24,792 nt of DNA. It comes from Bacillota bacterium. Lineage in GTDB: Bacteria; Bacillota; Clostridia; Oscillospirales; Ruminococcaceae. Position 1 is the stretch's first letter. Every line of letters begins with the position of its first letter. The notes beneath the pieces were generated by a model, which was not told the origin of the DNA, did not search any database, and saw nothing but the letters and a program-made list of their open reading frames with translations. Below are positions 15,216 to 22,511 of the stretch, piece by piece. Location: assembly GCA_023395435.1 (NCBI GenBank), contig JAEWZG010000108.1, positions 1-24,792 of the forward strand, written 5' to 3'. The position numbers and the translations under genes are program-made.

Positions 15216-16556
15216 TTAAAAATTTTTATCCTTTAGTTCTTTTACGATGCCAACATATAATTCTCTGATGTCAAAACCTTTTATATTTTCACGGTTTAGG
15301 TCGATTATATCAGCGTGTGACAGCCCTCTATTTCCTTTAATATCAAGGACTTTGCATTCAGAACCCCATTTTGCTGATTCTATAGAAACAAGTCCGTCAT
15401 TATCACCATCAAACAATTTTACAATACCATAAGAAATATTTAAAGGGAATTTTCCGCTTGTACGTTTTCTCATTTTTGAGCAGACACTCTGATAAAACAC
15501 TCCCTCTTTGTCCTCTGCAATTTCATTAAGCTCCTTACAACTTTTTACTGTAAGAGAATTAACAGCTCCGAGGAAATCAGGATTGTCATCACCGAATTTC
15601 TTAAGAGTTGAATTATATCTGTTTGCTATAAAACTTCTGAACTTTTCAGGAGCTTTCTCAAGCAGATATTCAGCGAAGGCACATCCTCTGTGAGGAGTAT
15701 TTATCGTTGTAAGGCTTGCGACATATTTATCCATTCCAAGGCAGCTTATTGCATATCTTGAATCAAGCCCACCCTTTGAATGAGCTATAATATTAACCTT
15801 TTCACATCCTGTATCAGCAACAATTTCTTTTATTTTTTCTGCAAGCTCTTTTCCACTATCCTCAACACAGGCAGCGGACTGCTGCTGACCATAAAAAACT
15901 TTTGCACCATTCCGGATTAGCTCCTTTGGTATTCTTCCCCAGTAATTAAAAAAGCGTGAATCCCTGAAAAAAACACCGTGTACTAATAGTAAAGGATACT
16001 TTGTCTTGCACACTTCATTTTCTGCTCGTATATTATCGAGCCAGAATTTTTCTTCTTCAATCTCGCATTCGCTTTGGATAAGTCTGCATACTTTCACTAT
16101 AAGAAATAAATTAAAAATCGGTAACCACCATAAAAATATTATTGATAAACGCCACTTTATACCAAGCTGAATTGATGTAGTAAGTGCTCTCAATGTTCCG
16201 TTAAGAACTAATATAAGGTTCATAAAAAGAACAAATAGAATATAAATGGTAAATCCAATTATTCCAAATTTATCAGGCACAAACAATATTCCTGCTATAA
16301 TTGAAATTGCTATATCTGCTGTGAATGTAATAATAAACAAAATCAAAAGCTCATATCCACCTGATAATATCTTGAGTCTTGTTGTTGAGCATTTTTTTAA
16401 TGTTGGAAAAATATTTAGCATAATAAATCCCACAACAGAAACAAGAACAATTATAGTTGTCAAATACCATGGGATATCTGTCATGTCCATAATAAGACAT
16501 AAATTTGTTGCAAAAATCAAAAATATTGATATATATATTCTTTTAAATAATGTCAT
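15216..16556 (-). CDS. membrane-anchored alpha/beta-hydrolase, triacylglycerol-lipase-like
   Basis: A 446-residue protein. The first 160 residues hold about five hydrophobic helices; residues 185-445 form a lipase-like alpha/beta-hydrolase. The domain opens with YPLLLVHGVFF (oxyanion strand). The nucleophile elbow is A-H-S260-K-G (IIAHSKGGLDSRYA), the probable catalytic acid is D387 in GDNDGLV, and the histidine is H414 in SHADIIDLN. These three blocks match bacterial family I lipases, so esterase or lipase activity on lipids near the membrane is likely. The topology is unpredicted here. The N-terminal membrane block is unusual, because most such lipases are secreted. AGGTGAT precedes the ATG. 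The gene upstream (16869) is divergent. Confidence 0.85.
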   Translation of the reverse strand: MTLFKRIYISIFLIFATNLCLIMDMTDIPWYLTTIIVLVSVVGFIMLNIFPTLKKCSTTRLKILSGGYELLILFIITFTADIAISIIAGILFVPDKFGIIGFTIYILFVLFMNLILVLNGTLRALTTSIQLGIKWRLSIIFLWWLPIFNLFLIVKVCRLIQSECEIEEEKFWLDNIRAENEVCKTKYPLLLVHGVFFRDSRFFNYWGRIPKELIRNGAKVFYGQQQSAACVEDSGKELAEKIKEIVADTGCEKVNIIAHSKGGLDSRYAISCLGMDKYVASLTTINTPHRGCAFAEYLLEKAPEKFRSFIANRYNSTLKKFGDDNPDFLGAVNSLTVKSCKELNEIAEDKEGVFYQSVCSKMRKRTSGKFPLNISYGIVKLFDGDNDGLVSIESAKWGSECKVLDIKGNRGLSHADIIDLNRENIKGFDIRELYVGIVKELKDKNF

Positions 16557-16868
16557 TTTATCACCTGTTAAGATTTATAAATTTTTAGCTTTTAAAGTTA
16601 CATAACTTAAAGTAAACTATTAATTTCAGATACCCAAAAACACATTGATTTTCATTTTTTGTGCATTGAGTATTTTGGTACTAACTTTTATTTGCCATAT
16701 TATGCTGAGGATTGCTTGTGTTTGGCCAAAATTATTATATGTCATAACAACCTTCAATTTTGTTTTCTATTGTATATTGTAACACAATGTAAAAAATTAT
16801 CAAGTTAAATAATAATTTTTTTATTTTTGAAGATAATATATATTAAATCTTAAATAAAGAGGGGGATC
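16557..16868. other. divergent intergenic region, no gene
   Basis: These 312 bp separate the minus-strand lipase from the plus-strand helical-protein gene. No gene was found. A small perfect palindrome AAGTTA-CA-TAACTT lies at 16595-16608, about 40 bp upstream of the lipase start. TTGAAG followed 17 nt later by TTAAAT, ending close to the AGGGGG site at 16860, is a weak plus-strand promoter candidate. Confidence 0.5.
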
Positions 16869-17303
16869 ATTACGAAAAATTCAGAATTTGAATTGCTTAA
16901 CAAGCTTTATCAGAACGCATCAATGGGAATTACTGCTCTTTCTACAGTCATACCTAAAACAGAAAATACAAAACTTAAAAGTGAGCTTGAAAAACAACTT
17001 AAAAATTATAACCAGCAAAGTGATCAGATTAAAAAGAAATTTAGTGAACTTAATGCCAAACCAAAGAATATCAATCCCATCAGTAAATTATCAGCAGATG
17101 CATCAATAATTATGCATACATCCATGAATAACTCAACAAGTCATATTGCCGAAATGGTTATAAAGGGGAGTAATATGGGTATTATAGATATTAACAAAAA
17201 GCTAAATAATATTAAAACTGGTGATGCTGGTATTATTTCACACGCGAAGGAAATACTAAAATGTGAACAGCAATATATTGATAACCTTAAAAGTTATCTA
17301 TAA
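16869..17303 (+). CDS. small helical protein of unknown function, non-standard start codon
   Basis: About 144 residues if read from 16869, predominantly helical and charged, resembling four-helix-bundle proteins: LLNKLYQNASMGITALS, then LKSELEKQLKNYNQQSDQIKKKFSEL, ISKLSADASIIMHTSMNNS, and AKEILKCEQQYIDNLKSYL. No catalytic motif, signal or membrane segment is seen. The strong SD-like GGGGGATC at 16861-16868 is followed by ATT (16869) then ACG (16872) and no ATG. The next usable starts in frame are TTG 16893 and ATG 16923, and neither has a ribosome site. The true start is therefore uncertain: ATT, ACG or TTG, or a mutated ATG. The small gene at 17314 follows by 10 nt. A structural or spore-related role is only a guess. 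Confidence 0.65.
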   Translation: MTKNSEFELLNKLYQNASMGITALSTVIPKTENTKLKSELEKQLKNYNQQSDQIKKKFSELNAKPKNINPISKLSADASIIMHTSMNNSTSHIAEMVIKGSNMGIIDINKKLNNIKTGDAGIISHAKEILKCEQQYIDNLKSYL

Positions 17304-17313
17304 GGAGAATATT

Positions 17314-17493
17314 ATGGCTAAAAAAGTATATCACGTTAATAAGGGCAAGATTATAAAGCCGACAAATGTTATTCCTATTGGTGCAGCAAACATAATTACC
17401 GATAACATGACAACAGAAACTGGTCCTGTATATAATGTAAGCGAAATGAATGCAGGATTTGCACGACGTTGGGTAGACGAAAATCATCTTTAA
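17314..17493 (+). CDS. 59-aa conserved-looking small protein
   Basis: A 59-residue protein starting at ATG 17314 behind AAGGAG. It is basic at the N-terminus (MAKKVYHVNKGKIIKP) and ends in FARRWVDENHL. The terminal AxxWVDEN-type ending is reminiscent of the small clostridial DUF3787 (spore-surface) proteins, but the rest does not match well enough to assign it. It is encoded 10 nt after the helical-protein gene and directly before a terminator, so the two form a bicistronic unit. There is no signal peptide. Confidence 0.7.
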   Translation: MAKKVYHVNKGKIIKPTNVIPIGAANIITDNMTTETGPVYNVSEMNAGFARRWVDENHL

Positions 17494-17495
17494 AC

Positions 17496-17528
17496 AAAAT
17501 AAGAGGTGGATCTTCCACCTCTTATTTT
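17496..17528. terminator. bidirectional intrinsic terminator
   Basis: AAAATAAGAGGTGGA and TCCACCTCTTATTTT form a 15-bp perfect stem with a 3-nt loop and T-runs on both strands. It lies between the convergent small-protein gene and the HD-domain gene. Confidence 0.92.
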
Positions 17529-17548
17529 ATATAATAATTAAATTGTTA

Positions 17549-18076
17549 TTACGTATTATGGGAATACTCTATGATTCTACCCAGTGATTTTTGATAGATA
17601 TAAGCTGAAACTTCAAGCACAGCGCAGTATTTATCAACAAGAGTAATAACAAAACTTTCTCTGTACTTTGGCATATCATATGAAAGTGGGAACATGTGAC
17701 TTATAATCATATTTTCCTCGTGCTTGCTTAAAATAAAACGTTTTTTTGCATTAGATAATGCAGCTCTTCCATGCCTAAAGGCATGATAAGGCTCACCTTT
17801 TTGTCTTTTTATATTTCGCCAATTATACAAAAACAAATCATGAAGCATTCCCCCACGGGCACCTTCTCTCGTATTAAGCCCTAATTTTCTGCAAAGCAAA
17901 TAATTATAATATGATACATTAATACAATGCTGATAACAGGTTGTACTGTAATGATGAACAAAATTTTGCATTTCCAATACATAGTCATCAACGAGAAGAT
18001 CCTTTATAAAATCATAAAATTCTTTTGTTTCTTCATCATGCAAAATATCATATTTTGAACCGATAGCTTTAAGCAT
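17549..18076 (-). CDS. HD-domain phosphohydrolase-like protein
   Basis: A 175-residue cytoplasmic HD-superfamily protein. Metal-binding residues are in place: H50 (CYQHCINVS), H79-D80 (GMLHDLFLYNWR), H127 (MIISHMFPL) and D148 (LVDKYC). The substrate is unknown; HD proteins hydrolyse nucleotides, cyclic nucleotides or other phosphoesters. The segments HHYSTTCYQHCINVSYYNY and GEPYHAFRHGRAAL are typical of a common clostridial branch. AGGATGG lies upstream of the ATG. It is monocistronic and convergent with the 59-aa gene across the shared terminator. Confidence 0.88.
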   Translation of the reverse strand: MLKAIGSKYDILHDEETKEFYDFIKDLLVDDYVLEMQNFVHHYSTTCYQHCINVSYYNYLLCRKLGLNTREGARGGMLHDLFLYNWRNIKRQKGEPYHAFRHGRAALSNAKKRFILSKHEENMIISHMFPLSYDMPKYRESFVITLVDKYCAVLEVSAYIYQKSLGRIIEYSHNT

Positions 18077-18170
18077 TTTAAACCCATCCTCTTAAGTAAT
18101 AATATAATATTATTATTTCTAATCAGGCTTAAAATACTCATTCAGCAAAATTTAGTATGGAAAATTTTAT

Positions 18171-18198
18171 AAAAAAAGCAAGCCTTTTGGCTTGCTTT
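18171..18198 (-). terminator. intrinsic terminator of the 112-aa gene
   Basis: AAAGCAAGCC and GGCTTGCTTT form a 10-bp stem with a TTTT loop. On the minus strand a seven-T run follows, about 10 nt past the stop at 18208. Confidence 0.9.
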
Positions 18199-18207
18199 AA
18201 TTAATTG

Positions 18208-18546
18208 TTATTTATATGCAGGAGGAATAATATCAAGTGCTTTTCCAACATATCTTGTAACAACAGAAGTTGAATCGGGTGTAAAAGCATTCAATAAACC
18301 ACGTCCTATGTAAAGACCAATATTTGTAACAACATTAGTTTCATCACGAGTAATAACACCAGCTACATCATTGACTCCTGAAACATGAATGTTAACGAAT
18401 TTAGGATCAGTTGTTGCTTTAAGAAATACCTGCCTGTCTTTTATTGCTGGATTTTTGTACATTTCAAGACAGCCAGTAATATTATTTGTATAAGACGTAT
18501 TAGTATCAATAGGTTGTAATTTTGGTTTATTTCCAAATAGTCCCAT
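18208..18546 (-). CDS. 112-aa protein of unknown function
   Basis: I do not recognise this 112-residue protein. It begins MGLFGNKPKLQPID and has no signal peptide. A valine-rich middle (VNIHVSGVNDVAGVITRDETNVVTNIGLYIG) suggests a beta-rich fold, and a final segment repeats VVTRYVGKALD. The start is ATG 18546 because AAGGAAG is at good distance; a GTG 6 nt upstream is too close to it. It has its own promoter (18596-18624) and strong terminator, so it is a single-gene unit. MGLFGNK-type N-termini are common among small clostridial proteins, but this is not a functional clue. Confidence 0.7.
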   Translation of the reverse strand: MGLFGNKPKLQPIDTNTSYTNNITGCLEMYKNPAIKDRQVFLKATTDPKFVNIHVSGVNDVAGVITRDETNVVTNIGLYIGRGLLNAFTPDSTSVVTRYVGKALDIIPPAYK

Positions 18547-18595
18547 AGTCACACTTCCTTTATATAAAAAATAATAGTTACTTTGTTGTAACTTT

Positions 18596-18624
18596 ATTAT
18601 AGCATTAAAAACAATTTTTGTATA
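18596..18624 (-). promoter_or_regulatory. candidate promoter of the 112-aa gene
   Basis: Minus strand: TATACA (18624-18619), a 17-nt spacer and perfect TATAAT (18601-18596). A short inverted repeat GTTAC/GTAAC lies in the leader. Upstream, 18625-18777 is AT-rich with nothing recognisable. Confidence 0.55.
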
Positions 18625-18777
18625 TTAAATATTTATAAATATTAATCAAAATATTGTATAAACTTTTTCATCATTTTTTATAGTTTTTCAACAAAATTTA
18701 AGAATTATAATATTTATTGTTTGTAAAATGTCATAAATAATTAATAAGTAGTTATTGATTACTCAATAAGTTTAAAA

Positions 18778-18810
18778 CAAAAATCCAACTCAACTAAGAG
18801 TTGGATTTTG
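18778..18810 (-). terminator. intrinsic terminator of the cytoplasmic MBL-fold gene
   Basis: AAATCCAACTC and GAGTTGGATTT form an 11-bp stem with a 6-nt loop. On the minus strand TTTTTGTTTT overlaps and follows the stem, 41 nt past the stop at 18851. Confidence 0.85.
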
Positions 18811-18850
18811 TTCTTATAATATATAATTAAAAGTAATTCATATTGTTTTA

Positions 18851-19573
18851 TTATATAACAACCTTTTGTTGAGGACATATAGGAATAATAATACTTTCAT
18901 CAAATCCAAGTAATTTAACAAGATTATTTAAGTTCTCTGCATCTACAGTAAAACTAGCCTCTAATAAATGAACACCTATAATTTTAGCATTCTTCATAAG
19001 TGCTCTGACTTTTAATAAGTAACTTAAAATATGTTGATTTGCAACCTTTGCTTCTTCACTTCCACGTAAGAATCCTTCGTCAACAAGATTACATACTACT
19101 GCATCTACAGTACCTATGATATTTTTTTGTTCGTCTGTAAATATGCTATCTCCTGTAATATATATCTTTTTTCCCGACACTTCAATAACATAACTAATAT
19201 GTAATGGATCCCAATGATTAAAATGCTTTGTACGTAAACAAGATATGTTCATCGAATCTATACATATTGTTGCTGGGGCATATTGTTCGCCCGAGTATAA
19301 AACCTCAATCTGTTCAATATTAGCTTTTTTAAGTAAAAGAATTGGTTTTACTATTGTTGGTGGTCCTATAATTATAATATCCGTCCCTCTTAAATCTGGT
19401 AGTCTTTCAGGGCAAAAATGATCATCATCACAATGAGTAAACACAATAATATCTTTTGGTAATACGTTAACAGGAGTTATCAAGTTATTGAATGCATCAA
19501 TTAATATACGCCTGTTCCCAGCTTCAATGAGCAAAGCACTGATACCTAAGTTGTAAATAGAAATATTTTTCAT
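18851..19573 (-). CDS. MBL-fold metallo-hydrolase-like protein, altered metal motif
   Basis: A 240-residue cytoplasmic protein of the metallo-beta-lactamase fold, UlaG-like branch. It opens with ISIYNLGISALLIEAGNRRILIDAF. The HxHxDH motif reads H47-C-D49-D-D51-H52 (FTHCDDDHF), so the second histidine is aspartate. Later blocks are KIYITGDSIF (D in the bridging position) and a terminal HLLEASF. Some MBL relatives tolerate Asp as a ligand, so loss of activity is not certain. ATG 19573 is chosen behind AAAGGAA; an in-frame TTG at 19597 lacks a site. A strong promoter lies at 19641-19669. It neighbours an AraC regulator and three MBL-fold lipoproteins but is only distantly similar to them. Confidence 0.85.
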   Translation of the reverse strand: MKNISIYNLGISALLIEAGNRRILIDAFNNLITPVNVLPKDIIVFTHCDDDHFCPERLPDLRGTDIIIIGPPTIVKPILLLKKANIEQIEVLYSGEQYAPATICIDSMNISCLRTKHFNHWDPLHISYVIEVSGKKIYITGDSIFTDEQKNIIGTVDAVVCNLVDEGFLRGSEEAKVANQHILSYLLKVRALMKNAKIIGVHLLEASFTVDAENLNNLVKLLGFDESIIIPICPQQKVVI

Positions 19574-19640
19574 AATAATTTCCTTTCTTGTCTTCAAATG
19601 CGTGCAACATATTTACTATGATTTGTTCATACAACTACTT

Positions 19641-19669
19641 AGTATACACCAATCATGAGAATACTTCAA
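19641..19669 (-). promoter_or_regulatory. promoter of the cytoplasmic MBL-fold gene
   Basis: Minus strand: TTGAAG (19669-19664), a 17-nt spacer and TATACT (19646-19641), about 70 bp upstream of the ATG. Confidence 0.75.
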
Positions 19670-19708
19670 TTATTAATTTAGACAACAGTTTTTTGCTGAG
19701 AAACGCAA

Positions 19709-19748
19709 AGTAAAAGCTGACATTGTTTATTCAATGTCAGCTTTTACT
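19709..19748 (-). terminator. hairpin terminator of the AraC gene
   Basis: AGTAAAAGCTGACATTG and CAATGTCAGCTTTTACT form a perfect 17-bp stem with a 6-nt loop, starting 5 nt past the stop at 19753. The T-tract after it on the minus strand is short, but the descending stem arm is itself T-rich. Confidence 0.8.
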
Positions 19749-19752
19749 ATTT

Positions 19753-20652
19753 TCATTTAGTTTCAATGCGATAATTTCTCGGCGAAGAACCCACATTTTT
19801 CTTGAAGAAATTGCTGAAGTCACTAACGCTATCATATCCTACACGCCCTGCAATTTCCTTGATTGTCAACGATGTATTTGCAATCAGATGTGAAGCAACT
19901 TTTAAACGCGTATTGTTTAAATACTGTATAGCTGTCATACCGGTTGCTGATTTTATCATCTCGTTAAGCTTGTTTCTGTTCATAAGATATTTTTTGGTAA
20001 TATCAGTCAGCGAGATTTTTTCGGTAATATTCTCTGAAAGATATTCAAGTATTTCACTTGAAGTTATATCCTTCGAATAATTACTTTCATCACTGCTTTT
20101 TAGTAAATAATAAAGCTGATTAATATTAATTACAAGCTCAATAAAATAAGAACGACTTCTGCAAGGCCAGTATCCGTCATATTGATTAATGAGTTCGTTG
20201 TGAAGTTTATTTATAAGGTTTTTGAGCTGAAGATATTTACTAATCGATATATCATATCTGTTTGGCATATTTACATCAAAGTTGTAAAAAGGATTAAGCA
20301 GAATTGCATCCTGTCTTGTGGTTGTATTAAGTTGATCAAAAGTAAAGCTTTTTAGGTTCTCAAATTCAAACAAGTCATTCAGTACCCGTGGATGAAAATA
20401 CAGGCAAGTCATATGCTCTATTGTTTCTACATCAAAACAAACAACATCATTCTGATTAAGGCATAAAACAAAAGGCGAAGAAAAATTAAAGCTTTTATTA
20501 TTCAGGGTGAACTGCCCCTGACAATTATCAATAAGAATAATCTTGCATCTGTCATTTGAATTAAGGTTGGCAATAGATATATTTTTACTTTCGGCAAATA
20601 GTTCAACAACTTTGACCCAATAATCTGATTTAGAATTTGTCAATAAATCCAT
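19753..20652 (-). CDS. AraC-family transcriptional regulator
   Basis: A 299-residue regulator. Residues 1-180 are a sensor region of cupin-like character without a clear ligand motif (ILIDNCQGQFTLNNKSFNF, then PFVLCLNQNDVVCFDVE). Residues 197-297 form the double helix-turn-helix: TDITKKYLMNRNKLNEMIKSATG, then IKEIAGRVGYDSVSDFSNFFKKNVGSSPRNYR. It starts at ATG 20652 behind AAGAGGTG. The gene lies 57 bp after the first MBL lipoprotein gene in the same direction, behind its own promoter and a large inverted repeat. The three MBL lipoprotein promoters lack a good -35 and share an upstream box, so this protein is the obvious candidate activator. That link is inference. Confidence 0.92.
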   Translation of the reverse strand: MDLLTNSKSDYWVKVVELFAESKNISIANLNSNDRCKIILIDNCQGQFTLNNKSFNFSSPFVLCLNQNDVVCFDVETIEHMTCLYFHPRVLNDLFEFENLKSFTFDQLNTTTRQDAILLNPFYNFDVNMPNRYDISISKYLQLKNLINKLHNELINQYDGYWPCRSRSYFIELVININQLYYLLKSSDESNYSKDITSSEILEYLSENITEKISLTDITKKYLMNRNKLNEMIKSATGMTAIQYLNNTRLKVASHLIANTSLTIKEIAGRVGYDSVSDFSNFFKKNVGSSPRNYRIETK

Positions 20653-20654
20653 AA

Positions 20655-20691
20655 AACACCTCTTTACGTTATAATAACATAAAGAAGTGTT
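20655..20691. repeat. 18-bp near-perfect inverted repeat over AraC promoter and ribosome site
   Basis: Two 18-nt arms (20655-20672 and 20674-20691) around a single base pair at 16 of 18 positions; the two exceptions are G-U pairs in minus-strand RNA. The element covers the AraC -10 box and its AAGAGGTG ribosome site, and UUUU follows in the transcript. In read-through RNA from the MBL gene it would form a long hairpin. Confidence 0.8.
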
Positions 20692-20699
20692 TATTTCAA
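20671..20699 (-). promoter_or_regulatory. promoter of the AraC gene
   Basis: Minus strand: TTGAAA (20699-20694), a 17-nt spacer and TATTAT (20676-20671). The start point would be near 20664, so its own transcript lacks the distal arm of the inverted repeat. Confidence 0.7.
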
Positions 20700-20709
20700 T
20701 AATTTCATT

Positions 20710-21468
20710 TTATTTTGTCAATTCTATGGTCTTTCCATATTCAACAAGCATACCATTCTTTGGTGTGAAAAGCTTTGCATTGTCAAGGTCATAGTCTGCC
20801 TGACCGAGTGTAACATGGATAGGAATAGAATGCTTTGCCTTGATAATATCTGCACATTCAGTAGCTTCCTCACTTGACATATTGTATATGCCGTCAGTTG
20901 GAAGAAGTGCATAATCAAGGTTCCTGTCAGCTAGCTTTGTCATATCATCAATCTTTGATGTATCACCAGCATGATAAACTGTAATTCCGTCAACAGTTAT
21001 TATGTAACCAACACATTCACTTCTCTTGTGGTTTGAATTCTCAGCAGGAACAGCTTCAATCTTTATACTGTTGATATCTTTTGTCTGATATGTTCCATCC
21101 TTGAGCATATCAGCACTCTTAAGGACTGTGCCATTTGCATTAAGTGTAACAAGATCTACGTGGTTGTGATCATCGTGGTTGTGCGTTACAAGGACGATAT
21201 CGCCTTTCTGTGTGTAGTCGCCGTTATAGTAAGGGTCGATGTAAATTACCTTGCCGTCTTTTGAAACAATTTTTACACTTGCGTGACCAATCAAAGTCAT
21301 TGTTGTCTTTCCTTTAGTATCAGCCACATTTATATAGTTTGCAAATTTTGTTTCTTTAGTTCCTTTTGAACTTTCAGCTTTAGATGAATCATCTTTTGCT
21401 TTTCCATCGCAACCGGCAAGAAAACTGAACAATGAAATCACCATAATCGATAATAGAATTCTTTTCAT
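20710..21468 (-). CDS. MBL-fold lipoprotein, copy 1, intact metal motif
   Basis: A 252-residue secreted lipoprotein. The signal peptide MKRILLSIMVISLFSFLAGC has lipobox cysteine C20, with a serine- and lysine-rich tether to about residue 40. The metallo-beta-lactamase domain (UlaG-like, Lactamase_B_2/3 type) has TLIGHASVKI at about 58-67 and the complete metal motif H96-N-H98-D-D100-H101. Further ligand candidates are H147, D169 (VYHAGDT) and H218. It should be an active surface hydrolase of unknown substrate. It is the last of three tandem paralogues of equal length and sits just before the AraC gene. The start ATG follows AAAGGAGTG. Its promoter is at 21489-21529. Confidence 0.9.
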   Translation of the reverse strand: MKRILLSIMVISLFSFLAGCDGKAKDDSSKAESSKGTKETKFANYINVADTKGKTTMTLIGHASVKIVSKDGKVIYIDPYYNGDYTQKGDIVLVTHNHDDHNHVDLVTLNANGTVLKSADMLKDGTYQTKDINSIKIEAVPAENSNHKRSECVGYIITVDGITVYHAGDTSKIDDMTKLADRNLDYALLPTDGIYNMSSEEATECADIIKAKHSIPIHVTLGQADYDLDNAKLFTPKNGMLVEYGKTIELTK

Positions 21469-21488
21469 AAAATCACTCCTTTAAGAAC

Positions 21489-21529
21489 ATTATAGGTTAT
21501 ATAACGCAATTGTATATAGAAAAAGTGCA
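21489..21529 (-). promoter_or_regulatory. MBL copy 1 promoter: conserved box, N19, TATAAT
   Basis: Minus strand: TGCACTTTTTCTATAT (21529-21514), 19 nt, then TATAAT (21494-21489). No consensus -35 is present. The same box at the same distance stands before copies 2 and 3. Confidence 0.75.
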
Positions 21530-21605
21530 CAGTATGTAGGAAAATCAACGTACAGTCAGTAGATCACTTCTATTTTTGCTCAATTATTGCTATAAATATT
21601 AGTAT

Positions 21606-22364
21606 TTACGGATTTAGTTCAATAGTTTTCCCATACTCAACAAGCAGTCTTGTATTCGCCTTAAATGTATCTGCGTACTTTTTATCATATGGCTCCTGCC
21701 ACATACCTAAATGGAAAGGTATAGTATGCTTTGCATTAATAATATTTGAGCAATCAGTTGCTTCCTGCATTGTCATATTAAGAATTCCGTCAGCAGGTAA
21801 AAGTGCATAAGTTATGTTTTTGTCAGCAAGAGCTTTCATTTCCTTTATATTAAGCGTGTCGCTTGCGTGGTAAACAGTAATTCCATCGAATGTGAGAAGT
21901 AATCCAACGTGGTCACCTATGCCGTGATTATAATTACGCGCTGGCACAGCCTCAATTTTTATACCCTTTGCCTCAAATTTTGAATAGACGTCTTTCTTTA
22001 CAAAATCAGAACTCTGATAGAACTCTCCATCATCCTTTAGTGTTACAAGATGCCTTCTGTTACAATCCTCGTGGTTGTGGGTAATCAAAAGAAGATCTGC
22101 CTTTTGCGTATAATCTCCCTCATAAAACGGATCTATGTATATTACTATGCCTTCTTTTGTGACTATCTTTACACTTGCGTGACCTATAAGTGTTAATGTC
22201 GCTTTCCCTTTGCTTTTAGAAGGTTCAACATAATCAGCAAACTTTATCTTATCAGATGAATTTAATTTTACTGTTTCTGTCGAGCTGCTATCTTCTTTTT
22301 TTTTGCATGATGATATACTAAAAAGAACAGTAATTAATAAAACTGCACAAATAAATTTTTTCAT
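21606..22364 (-). CDS. MBL-fold lipoprotein, copy 2, last histidine of motif is cysteine
   Basis: A 252-residue paralogue with a lipoprotein signal (MKKFICAVLLITVLFSISSC, C20) and a lysine/serine-rich tether. It has the same fold landmarks: TLIGHASVKI, IDPFYEGDYTQ, VYHASDT with D169, and H147 and H218. The metal motif reads H96-N-H98-E-D100-C101, so the final histidine is cysteine. Some zinc enzymes accept cysteine at such positions, so activity may be altered rather than lost. ATG 22364 is chosen because AAGGAGTG lies at good spacing; the in-frame GTG 9 nt upstream overlaps that site. It has its own promoter and is the most divergent of the three around the signal peptide. Confidence 0.9.
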   Translation of the reverse strand: MKKFICAVLLITVLFSISSCKKKEDSSSTETVKLNSSDKIKFADYVEPSKSKGKATLTLIGHASVKIVTKEGIVIYIDPFYEGDYTQKADLLLITHNHEDCNRRHLVTLKDDGEFYQSSDFVKKDVYSKFEAKGIKIEAVPARNYNHGIGDHVGLLLTFDGITVYHASDTLNIKEMKALADKNITYALLPADGILNMTMQEATDCSNIINAKHTIPFHLGMWQEPYDKKYADTFKANTRLLVEYGKTIELNP

Positions 22365-22388
22365 TATTTTCACTCCTTTTAATTAATA

Positions 22389-22429
22389 ATTATAATTATT
22401 TAAACAAATAAATATATAGAAAAACTGCA
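22389..22429 (-). promoter_or_regulatory. MBL copy 2 promoter: conserved box, N19, TATAAT
   Basis: Minus strand: TGCAGTTTTTCTATAT (22429-22414), 19 nt of different sequence, then TATAAT (22394-22389). The box is one base different from copies 1 and 3. An imperfect inverted repeat TGCACGT/ATGTGCA extends upstream to about 22450. Confidence 0.75.
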
Positions 22430-22485
22430 CGTCTAATTTGAAAATGTGCATTTTCGCTGTCTTCAATAACTTTTTTCCACAATAG

Positions 22486-22508
22486 AAAAAGAGGGATTAC
22501 CCTCTTTT
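22486..22508 (-). terminator. duplicated citrate-synthase terminator, now upstream of MBL copy 2
   Basis: AAAAGAGGG and CCCTCTTTT with a 4-nt loop. It closely matches the terminator at 23481-23504 and is preceded on the minus strand by the citrate-synthase relic. It probably still ends transcripts from MBL copy 3. Confidence 0.8.
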
Positions 22509-22511
22509 CTT

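Noticed and set aside
16595..16608. AAGTTA-CA-TAACTT palindrome upstream of the lipase gene as an operator
   Set aside because: Short, AT-rich and without a clear promoter next to it; kept only as a note in the intergenic entry.
16888..17109. 73-codon frame overlapping the start of the helical-protein gene
   Set aside because: It lacks a ribosome site and ends early, while the other frame stays open to a sensible stop and has a protein-like helical composition.
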